Notes under the pieces: model-generated
The model's database searches: none
The model's input: only the letters and a program-made list of their open reading frames with translations
Told to the model about the DNA's origin: nothing
Program-made: the position numbers and the translations under genes
Shown: positions 1 to 5,270 of the stretch, piece by piece
Numbering within the stretch: position 1 is the first letter of the stretch
Layout of the letters: every line of letters begins with the position of its first letter
NCBI GenBank assembly: GCA_014380155.1
Contig: JACMKJ010000202.1
Coordinates: 1-6,804 of the forward strand
Origin: Rhizobacter sp.
GTDB taxonomy: Bacteria; Pseudomonadota; Gammaproteobacteria; Burkholderiales; Burkholderiaceae_C
DNA length: 6,804 nt
Direction: 5' to 3'

Positions 1-293
1 ACCAGTACGAAGTGGACGAAGACGGCATGGGCGAGGCGCTCAACTACCTCGAGGACGGCTTGCCGGCCGAGGTCACGCTTTACCAGGGCAGGCCGATTTC
101 AGTGGACATCCCGCAGACCCTGGTGCGCGAAGTGACCTACACCGAGCCGGCCGTCAAGGGCGACACCTCGGGCAAGGTGCTCAAGCCCGCCAAGCTGGCC
201 ACGGGCTTCGAAGTCGCCGTGCCGCTGTTCGTTGAAACCGGCGACAAGATCGAAATCGACACCCGCACGCACGAGTACCGCAAGCGCGTGTAA
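1..293 (+). CDS. efp: Elongation factor P, C-terminal half (5' end outside window)
   Basis: EF-P binds near the ribosomal E site and rescues ribosomes stalled at polyproline stretches. The gene is cut by the left edge. The frame is read from base 3 and gives 96 visible residues, against a usual length of about 185, so domain I and the modified loop residue (Arg or Lys near position 32) are not visible. The visible part is most of domain II plus domain III. It contains a full match to the family signature K-x-A-x4-G-x2-[LIV]-x-V-P-x2-[LIV]-x2-G around bases 177-236, followed by DTRTHEY and an RKRV terminus. The wording REVTYTEPAVKGDTSGKV matches, from memory, Burkholderiales EF-Ps. In that group Arg32 is typically rhamnosylated by EarP, but that cannot be tested here. 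The GTG at 12 is an internal Val codon, not a start. A terminator follows the stop. Confidence 0.96.
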   Translation, partial: QYEVDEDGMGEALNYLEDGLPAEVTLYQGRPISVDIPQTLVREVTYTEPAVKGDTSGKVLKPAKLATGFEVAVPLFVETGDKIEIDTRTHEYRKRV

Positions 294-311
294 GCGCTGC
301 GCGCGGCCATC

Positions 312-336
312 AAGGGCACCTCAGGGTGCCCTTTTT
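312..336 (+). terminator. Intrinsic terminator of efp
   Basis: A perfect 9-bp stem (312-320 pairs with 325-333) encloses a 4-base loop, and five T residues run from 332 to 336. It begins 18 bases after the efp stop codon. This is a canonical rho-independent terminator on the + strand. The next gene starts only 20 bases downstream. Confidence 0.85.
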
Positions 337-343
337 GTTTGCT

Positions 344-347
344 AAGG
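344..347 (+). promoter_or_regulatory. Ribosome binding site deciding the DUF3445 gene start
   Basis: AAGG lies 8 bases before the ATG at 356. It favours ATG 356 over the in-frame GTG at 326, which sits inside the terminator stem and would add ten residues that do not fit the family. Confidence 0.55.
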
Positions 348-355
348 TCTCGCGT

Positions 356-1285
356 ATGTCTTTCGATTTCGCTGCCGTCTCCGCGCCCTTTCGCATGCAG
401 CCCGGGCTGCGCCGGCTGGCGGCCGGCACAACGCAGCTCACCCCCAATCGGCCAGGCGACCGCGCGTTGCGTGAAAAGCTCGCCGTGTTAGGCGCCTATG
501 CGTCTCAGGCCCTGCTCATCACGCCCGGCTTCGATGCGTCTCCTGCCCTGCAGGCGCTGAGCCACCAAGCCGCCGCTGAGCACGCCGACGCGTGGTCGGC
601 CGACTCGGCACACGCCCACTTGCTGGGGTGGTCGCTGCGAGACGGCGAGCCCCAGCAACACCACCAGCAGCAACCCGAGGTCGGCGCCTGCCTGCGTGTC
701 CTGCCGACCGAGTGGCGCTTGCCGGCCTTGCTGAGCCTGGCTTTTGTCGAAGACTTCGCCATCATCGACGGCGCCACCGCCCACATCCCTTGGCTCGCCG
801 TGTGCCTGCCTTCAGGCTGGGCACCAGAAGAAAAGGTCGGCCGCCATTTCGCCCAGGTGCACGCGCCGGTGGCCGACAACCAATTGCTGCTCACCGCCAG
901 CGACCACCTCGCACGCCTCGTCACCGGCAACGACAGGTGGGAGCGCTTTGTCTGGACGATCACCCGCCACCCGCGCCTGCATGCCCACCCGGCCCGCCAA
1001 GATCCTGCGCCCTGGCCGGCTGATGCCACGCCCCAACAGCTGGCGCAACGGGCCTTCTTTCGCACCGAGCACCAGACCTTCATTCCGTTGCCCGAGTTGA
1101 AGCAAGCCGTTTTCACCATCCGAGTGGGCCTTCAGCCGCTAACGCAAGCCATGCCCAGCCCCGCGCATGCTCAACAGGTGCACGACGCGCTCGCCAGCAT
1201 GAGCCCCGCCGTGCTGGCCTACCGTGGGTTGACCGATGCCCGCGACCGGTTGCTCAGCTGGCTGAGCGCCGAAGCCAGCCCATGA
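356..1285 (+). CDS. DUF3445 protein (haem-dependent oxidative N-demethylase alpha subunit-like)
   Basis: The protein has 309 residues from ATG 356. It starts MSFDFAAVSAPFRMQPGLRRL, the usual PF-x-M-x-GL opening of the DUF3445 family as I remember it. Other family-like segments are a VEDFAIIDG stretch (131-139), a HIPWLAVCLPSGWAPEEKVGRHF-type block (143-165), FVWTITRHPRLHAHP (198-212), and the R-T-E-x-Q-T-F-x-x-LP segment (236-246) followed by FTIRVGLQPL. The characterised relative is the alpha subunit of haem-dependent oxidative N-demethylase, which uses a PAS-like haem domain to demethylate dimethylamine. Whether this protein binds haem or acts on amines is inference, and no partner redox subunits are visible nearby. 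There is no signal peptide, so it is probably cytoplasmic. A short Gln/His run occupies residues 100-106. The stop overlaps the start of mnmC (ATGA), which suggests one transcript and coupled translation. The substrate is unknown. Confidence 0.85.
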   Translation: MSFDFAAVSAPFRMQPGLRRLAAGTTQLTPNRPGDRALREKLAVLGAYASQALLITPGFDASPALQALSHQAAAEHADAWSADSAHAHLLGWSLRDGEPQQHHQQQPEVGACLRVLPTEWRLPALLSLAFVEDFAIIDGATAHIPWLAVCLPSGWAPEEKVGRHFAQVHAPVADNQLLLTASDHLARLVTGNDRWERFVWTITRHPRLHAHPARQDPAPWPADATPQQLAQRAFFRTEHQTFIPLPELKQAVFTIRVGLQPLTQAMPSPAHAQQVHDALASMSPAVLAYRGLTDARDRLLSWLSAEASP

Positions 1286-3084
1286 GCCCGCGGGCCAGCG
1301 AGGCATTTCTGGCTGGCAACGATCTGCCGCAACGCTGGGGCCAGCGCGAACGCTTCGTGATCCTCGAAACCGGCTTCGGCACCGGCCACAACTTCCTCGC
1401 TACCTGGCAGGCATGGCGCGACGACCCCGCGCGTTGTGAACGGCTGGTGTTCATCGCAGTCGAACCCGACCCGCTCACGGCTGGCAAGCTTCAGCAAGCC
1501 CACATCAACTCACCATGGGGCATCCTGGCAGCCGAGCTGACTTGCGCATGGCCGCCACTCACCCCCAACCTGCACAGCCTGCATTTCGAGCAAGGCCAGG
1601 TCCAGCTGTTGCTGGCACTCGGCGACCTTAAAACTTGGCTCCTCGAACTGGTGGCGCACGTGGATGCGTTCTACATCGGCGACTCGGCATGGCAACCACG
1701 CATGTTCAAGGCCCTCGCCCGCCTGGCTGCACCAGACGCCACCTTGGCCACCCAGACGACAAGCAGCGAAGCGCGCGAAGGTTTGCGTACCGCCGGCTTT
1801 GGGCTGCGCCAAGCCCCGAGCGACATCACCCTCGCACGCTACGCGCCGAGCTTCACCCCACGAAAAGCGCCTTCACGCATGGCCGCTGCCAGCAGCGAAC
1901 GCCGCGCGCTCATCGTTGGCGCCGGCATGGCCGGGTGTGCCAGCGCCTGGGCCCTGGCGGAGCAGGGTTGGCGCACCGCGGTATTCGACCGCCACGCCAG
2001 CCCTGCGCAAGAAACGTCCGGCAACCCGGCCGGCTTGTTCCACGGCATCGTCAATGCACAAGACGGCACCCATGCGCGTTTCAACCGGGCCGCTGCCTTG
2101 CACGCGAAGCGTGTGGTGGCCGATGCGGGCGGCATGGCGCAAGGCCTGCTGCGGCTCGACGCCGCGGAGGTTTCGGCCATGAGCGCCACGCTCGAAAAAC
2201 TCGGGCTGCCCGCCGACTACGTGCAGGCCGTCTCCCCAGCCCAGGCCAGCACCTTGAGCGGCTTGGCCCTGCATCAATCGGCCTGGTTCTACCCGGGCGG
2301 CGGTTGGGTGGAACCGGCACGACTGGCCAGGGGCTGGATGACGCAGGCCGCAGCGCACACGAGCTTTTGCGGCAGCGTGCACGTGGCGCGTCTTTTTCGA
2401 AGCGGCAACACCTGGCAGCTGCTGAATGCTCAAGAGCAGGTGATCGACGAGGCCGAGGTGGTGGTGCTGGCCAATGCGGGCGATGCCCTGCGCCTGCTCG
2501 GCCAACCCGACTGGCCCATCGAACCCGTACGTGGGCAGATCAGCCAGTGCGACAAGGCGCTGCTCCCCGCCTTGCCCAAGCTGCCGATCGCCGGCGCGGG
2601 CTACCTGCTGCCCGACGTCAACGGCATGGCCTTGTTCGGCGCCAGCTCACAAGCGGGTGACATGGACGGCGCGGTGCGCGATGACGATCACCGCCACAAC
2701 CTCGCACAACTCGCCCGCCTGGTCGGCCACCCGATCGACATCCCTCTGACTGCCCTGCAAGGCCGCACCGGCTGGCGCTGGGTGGCGCAAGACAAGCTGC
2801 CGGTGATCGGCGCGGTGCCTGATCTGCACAGCCCTGTCGACCGCCCGCTCGACCAGCCGCGCCTGGTGCCGCGCCTGCCGGGCTTGTATGTGTTCACGGC
2901 ACTGGGCTCGCGCGGCATCACCTGGTCGGCGCTCGGGGCGCGTGTGTTGGCCTCGCTCATTACCGGGGCACCTTCGCCGCTGGAGGCCAGCCTGCTCGAC
3001 GCCATCGACCCCGCGCGTTTTGTCAGCCGCGGGGTGCGGAGCCAAGCCAGTCGCGAATCAAGGCGTACACCCGAGGGTGATTGA
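1282..3084 (+). CDS. mnmC: Bifunctional tRNA U34 modification protein MnmC, with degenerate methyltransferase domain
   Basis: MnmC finishes the 5-methylaminomethyl group on wobble U34 of certain tRNAs. The C-terminal FAD domain (MnmC1) turns cmnm5 into nm5, and the N-terminal SAM domain (MnmC2) methylates nm5 to mnm5. The ORF gives 600 residues, against 668 in E. coli. Oxidase domain: GAGMAG dinucleotide-binding motif at 213-218, then SGNPAGLFHGIVN, WFYPGGGWV, GRTGWRW, DKLPVIGAVPD and TALGSRGITWSALGARVLA, all family-like and complete. Methyltransferase domain: the SAM motif ETGFGTGHN (29-37) and a following acidic VE (60-61) are present. However, the protein begins at the segment equivalent to E. 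coli residue ~35, the DGFxPxxNPxMW loop is reduced to GDSAW (133-137), and the GKR/GRKRE-like stretch before DITLA (181-185) is missing. The start is the ATG overlapping the upstream stop. No earlier ATG, GTG or TTG exists in that frame near it. The last ~18 residues overlap the opposite gene. Oxidase activity is likely; methyltransferase activity is doubtful. Confidence 0.9.
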   Translation: MSPRASEAFLAGNDLPQRWGQRERFVILETGFGTGHNFLATWQAWRDDPARCERLVFIAVEPDPLTAGKLQQAHINSPWGILAAELTCAWPPLTPNLHSLHFEQGQVQLLLALGDLKTWLLELVAHVDAFYIGDSAWQPRMFKALARLAAPDATLATQTTSSEAREGLRTAGFGLRQAPSDITLARYAPSFTPRKAPSRMAAASSERRALIVGAGMAGCASAWALAEQGWRTAVFDRHASPAQETSGNPAGLFHGIVNAQDGTHARFNRAAALHAKRVVADAGGMAQGLLRLDAAEVSAMSATLEKLGLPADYVQAVSPAQASTLSGLALHQSAWFYPGGGWVEPARLARGWMTQAAAHTSFCGSVHVARLFRSGNTWQLLNAQEQVIDEAEVVVLANAGDALRLLGQPDWPIEPVRGQISQCDKALLPALPKLPIAGAGYLLPDVNGMALFGASSQAGDMDGAVRDDDHRHNLAQLARLVGHPIDIPLTALQGRTGWRWVAQDKLPVIGAVPDLHSPVDRPLDQPRLVPRLPGLYVFTALGSRGITWSALGARVLASLITGAPSPLEASLLDAIDPARFVSRGVRSQASRESRRTPEGD

Positions 3085-4261
3085 GCAAGGCCATGTGGCC
3101 CAGGCCGGCCAGTTCGACGCGCTCCACATCACCGACCAGGCTCGCGTCTGATGCGCTGTGTGTCGTCACCAGGCCATCGCCCAGCATGCTGGCCACCATC
3201 GGGCCCATCATCGCGTCGGCTTCGTCGGCCAGGCTGCCCGCAATCAGGCGCAGGGCCAAGCCATCGGCGCGGCGCTTCTTGCCACGCAGGCCGTGGCGCA
3301 AATCCTTGATGCCCCGACTGCGCGCGTTGGCGAGTGTGCCGAGCGGCTGCGTCACGTTCGACAGGCTCAGCGCCGAGGCCACGAAGTGCCCCAGCTTCTC
3401 GAGTGGCGCGCCTTGGTGCGGTGAACCCAGGCACACCACGGTGCGCACACGCTGGCGCCAGGCTGCATCGCCTTCGGTCAATTGCTCGCAGGCGCGGCGC
3501 GCCACCAGGCCGCCCATGCTGTGGCCGACCAGCACGATCTCGCGCACATGCGGCGGCGCGTGTTCGGCAAGCGCGGACAAATGCCCGGCCAGCTGCAGCG
3601 CGTTGTCGTCGATCCCGAGCCCGGTGTTGTAGCGCAGGTAGAGCGGGCTGATGCCCAGCTCGTCGGCCAGCAAGGCGCCGTAGTTCGCGCCGTCTCGGTC
3701 CCACGGCGAACCGCGCCAGCTTTCTGAAAACAGCGACCAGCTTTGTTCGTCGCAGGCCAGGCCGTGGATGAACACGCACACACGCTCGTTCAGCCCGGCC
3801 AATGAATCCGGCTGGAGCGCCAGCGGCCGGCCTGCGGCATGCAAACCCATCTGTACCGCCAGCGGGCTGCCGGCCTGCGCGAGGGCATCGCCCGCAGCGG
3901 CATTCAAGGCGCTGCGAAAGGCCAGCTCGCGCCCAGCTGGCACGCGCGTCGGGTCGACCAGCAGTCGTTCGGCATCACCCACCAAACCCAGCAAGGCACC
4001 GGTGCCATGGCGCACTGCCGCGTACACGCCGGTGGTGATGGCATCGTGCGCGCCTTGCACCAGGCGCGCAGGCACCGACAGGCCCGGCACTTTCTGCAGG
4101 GCATCGAAGGTCTTGCCGGAGATCGCGTAGTGCATTTCCTGCACCCGCGAGGTGGTGGCCTGGATGCCGGCCTTGAAGGCTGGCGCGTAGGTCGCGGGTG
4201 GGGTTGCCTGGGCGGGCGCGGGAGTGGTGCTGCCGGGTTCTGGCTTGCGGCGCTTGACCAT
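3023..4261 (-). CDS. Alpha/beta hydrolase (esterase/lipase, PGAP1/LCAT-like)
   Basis: A 412-residue protein with a serine-hydrolase fold. Visible motifs are the oxyanion-hole segment VFIHGLACDEQSW (163-175), the nucleophile elbow GHSMGG (246-251, Ser248), LGSPHQGAPLE (278-288), a likely acid in GDGLV (361-365, Asp362) and a likely catalytic His389 in GLGHMALLNHP. The order and spacing are those of a complete Ser-Asp-His triad. Residues 5-27 are a Pro/Thr/Ala-rich low-complexity stretch. Residues ~31-100 form a probably helical region (HDAITTGVYAAVRHG) that I recall in other bacterial esterase/lipase family proteins of this type. No signal peptide is apparent and the start is basic (MVKRRK), so it is probably cytoplasmic or peripherally bound. 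No clear Shine-Dalgarno precedes the ATG, so the exact start is uncertain. It lies 26 bases after the small lysine-rich gene and may share its transcript. The substrate is unknown; a lipid or polyester ester bond is a guess. Confidence 0.85.
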   Translation of the reverse strand: MVKRRKPEPGSTTPAPAQATPPATYAPAFKAGIQATTSRVQEMHYAISGKTFDALQKVPGLSVPARLVQGAHDAITTGVYAAVRHGTGALLGLVGDAERLLVDPTRVPAGRELAFRSALNAAAGDALAQAGSPLAVQMGLHAAGRPLALQPDSLAGLNERVCVFIHGLACDEQSWSLFSESWRGSPWDRDGANYGALLADELGISPLYLRYNTGLGIDDNALQLAGHLSALAEHAPPHVREIVLVGHSMGGLVARRACEQLTEGDAAWRQRVRTVVCLGSPHQGAPLEKLGHFVASALSLSNVTQPLGTLANARSRGIKDLRHGLRGKKRRADGLALRLIAGSLADEADAMMGPMVASMLGDGLVTTHSASDASLVGDVERVELAGLGHMALLNHPRVYALIRDWLGSAPRG

Positions 4262-4287
4262 GGGTGTGCGCCGTGGGCTGCGGACGC

Positions 4288-4461
4288 TCAGGTCTCGCTC
4301 GGCGGGGTGACCGAAGCGTCTTGCTCGGGCGGCTGCCCGTCTTCAGGGCCAGTTTCGCCACCCGCTTTGCGCCCGGCCTTGTCTTTCAGCTTTTCTTCTT
4401 TTTTCTTCTTCTTGGCCAGCTCACGCTGGCGCTTTTCGAACGAGTAATTGGGTTTGGCCAT
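4288..4461 (-). CDS. Small lysine-rich conserved hypothetical protein (57 aa)
   Basis: The start is the ATG at 4461 (MAKPNYSFEKRQREL). It is preferred over a start nine codons upstream because GGAAGGA sits 6 bases before it. Residues 9-30 are strongly basic and charged, with five consecutive lysines at 17-21, and are probably helical. Residues 31-57 are a Gly/Pro/Glu-rich, acidic and probably disordered tail. From memory the N-terminal sequence recurs in small uncharacterised beta-proteobacterial proteins. No domain or function is recognised; the basic helix could contact nucleic acid, but this is only a guess. The gene lies between rpiA (85 bases upstream) and the hydrolase (26 bases downstream), all on the same strand. 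Confidence 0.75.
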   Translation of the reverse strand: MAKPNYSFEKRQRELAKKKKKEEKLKDKAGRKAGGETGPEDGQPPEQDASVTPPSET

Positions 4462-4467
4462 GGGCTT

Positions 4468-4474
4468 TCCTTCC
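4468..4474 (-). promoter_or_regulatory. Strong ribosome binding site of the 57-aa gene
   Basis: GGAAGGA on the minus strand, 6 bases before the ATG at 4461. It is the clearest Shine-Dalgarno in the window; rpiA, pyrD and the hydrolase lack a good one. It supports this small ORF as a translated gene and fixes its start. Confidence 0.65.
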
Positions 4475-4546
4475 AGTGGGTTGCACAAACGCGGCGCAAC
4501 AGGCCCGAGGGTACGCGCTTTTCGGGCGGGCCTGAGAGCCGGCAGC

Positions 4547-5206
4547 TCAGAAAGTGAGTGTCTTCACACCCTGCGCCGTACCCAGCAGGCACACGCTCGC
4601 CTTGTTGCGCGCAAAGATGCCCACGGTCACGACACCGGGCCATTGGTTGATGTCGCGCTCCATCGCGGCCGGGTCGGTGATCGACAGGCCACGCACGTCG
4701 AGGATGTGGCAGCCGTTGTCGGTGACCACACCGGCGCGCAACACCGCATCGCCTCCCAGCGCCTTGAGCCGCCGCGCCACCTGGGCCGCGGCCATCGGGA
4801 TCACCTCGACCGGCAGCGGGTACTGGCCGAGCGTCTGCACGAGCTTCGATTCATCGGCAATGCAGATGAAACGCTCGGCCGTGTCGGCCACGATCTTCTC
4901 GCGCGTGAGGGCCGCACCGCCGCCCTTGATCATGTGGCCGCCGTGGTCGATCTCGTCGGCGCCGTCGATGTAGACCGGGATGCTCGGCACGGTGTTGCTG
5001 TCGAGCACCGCAATGCCGTGCGCGCGCAGGCGCTCGCTGCTCTTTTCGCTGCTCGATACCGCGCCGGCAATGCGGTCCTTGATGCCGGCCAGCGCATCGA
5101 TGAAGCAGTTGACGGTGGAGCCGGTGCCGACCCCCACCACGCTGCCGGGCACCACGTAGGCCAACGCGGCCTGGCCCACCAAGGCCTTGAGTTCATCTTG
5201 TGTCAT
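4547..5206 (-). CDS. rpiA: Ribose-5-phosphate isomerase A
   Basis: A cytoplasmic enzyme of the non-oxidative pentose phosphate pathway that interconverts ribose-5-phosphate and ribulose-5-phosphate and so supplies PRPP for nucleotide synthesis. It is 219 residues long, the normal family length. Visible motifs are GVGTGST (25-31, phosphate binding), SSEKSSERL (52-60), DGADEID (81-87; Asp81 and Asp84 in the active site), KGGGAALTREK (94-104; Lys94 and the catalytic base Glu103, the same numbers as in E. coli) and IADESK (116-121). Nothing is missing. The start is ATG 5206, giving MTQDELKALV, a usual opening, although the Shine-Dalgarno is weak. The gene is divergent from pyrD with 64 bases between the starts, and a promoter candidate lies in that gap. 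The 57-aa gene follows on the same strand after 85 bases. Confidence 0.97.
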   Translation of the reverse strand: MTQDELKALVGQAALAYVVPGSVVGVGTGSTVNCFIDALAGIKDRIAGAVSSSEKSSERLRAHGIAVLDSNTVPSIPVYIDGADEIDHGGHMIKGGGAALTREKIVADTAERFICIADESKLVQTLGQYPLPVEVIPMAAAQVARRLKALGGDAVLRAGVVTDNGCHILDVRGLSITDPAAMERDINQWPGVVTVGIFARNKASVCLLGTAQGVKTLTF

Positions 5207-5239
5207 GGGGTTCTGTTAAGCGTTTGAGACAATGCGGCG

Positions 5240-5266
5240 ATTATCCAAGACACTCTCGTGCGTCAA
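5240..5266 (-). promoter_or_regulatory. Candidate sigma-70 promoter of rpiA
   Basis: On the minus strand, TTGACG (5266-5261) and GATAAT (5245-5240) each match the consensus at five of six positions, with a 15-base spacer, which is shorter than ideal. Transcription would start about 25-30 bases before the rpiA ATG. The -35 box lies just upstream of the pyrD start codon, so polymerase bound here would cover the pyrD translation start region. On the plus strand I find only weak boxes for pyrD (GATTAT at 5239-5244, poor -35). Confidence 0.4.
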
Positions 5267-5270
5267 CTGA

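Noticed and set aside
326..355. Upstream GTG start at 326 for the DUF3445 protein
   Set aside because: It lies within the efp terminator stem with no ribosome binding site, and the ten extra residues do not fit the family opening, which begins at MSFDF.
653..673. CAG/CAA/CAC run (Gln/His tract) in the DUF3445 gene as a tandem repeat
   Set aside because: Only seven mixed codons in what is probably a variable loop; not a regular repeat and no sign of expansion.
505..1119. 204-codon minus-strand ORF opposite the DUF3445 gene
   Set aside because: Ser/Trp/Arg-rich with no domain, while the opposite frame matches a known family over its whole length.
1635..2660. 341-codon plus-strand ORF inside mnmC in another frame
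   Set aside because: Arg/Pro/Gly-rich translation typical of a GC-rich shadow frame. The mnmC frame carries the conserved FAD motifs across the same bases.
4390..4413. A-rich run AAGAAAAAAG on the minus strand as a -1 frameshift or polymerase slippage site
   Set aside because: The codons read AAG-AAA-AAA-GAA, so the A-AAA-AAG heptamer is not in the required frame. Six A residues are too few for strong slippage, and no second-frame product is evident.
4503..4527. Inverted repeat (GCCCGA/TCGGGC, 13-base loop) between rpiA and the 57-aa gene
   Set aside because: The stem is only 6 bp with a large loop and no T-tract on either strand, so I cannot support a terminator here.
4448..5227. 259-codon plus-strand ORF opposite rpiA
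   Set aside because: It lies antisense to rpiA, which has every catalytic motif. Its translation is His/Arg/Ala-rich without a recognisable domain; long antisense frames are common at this GC content.
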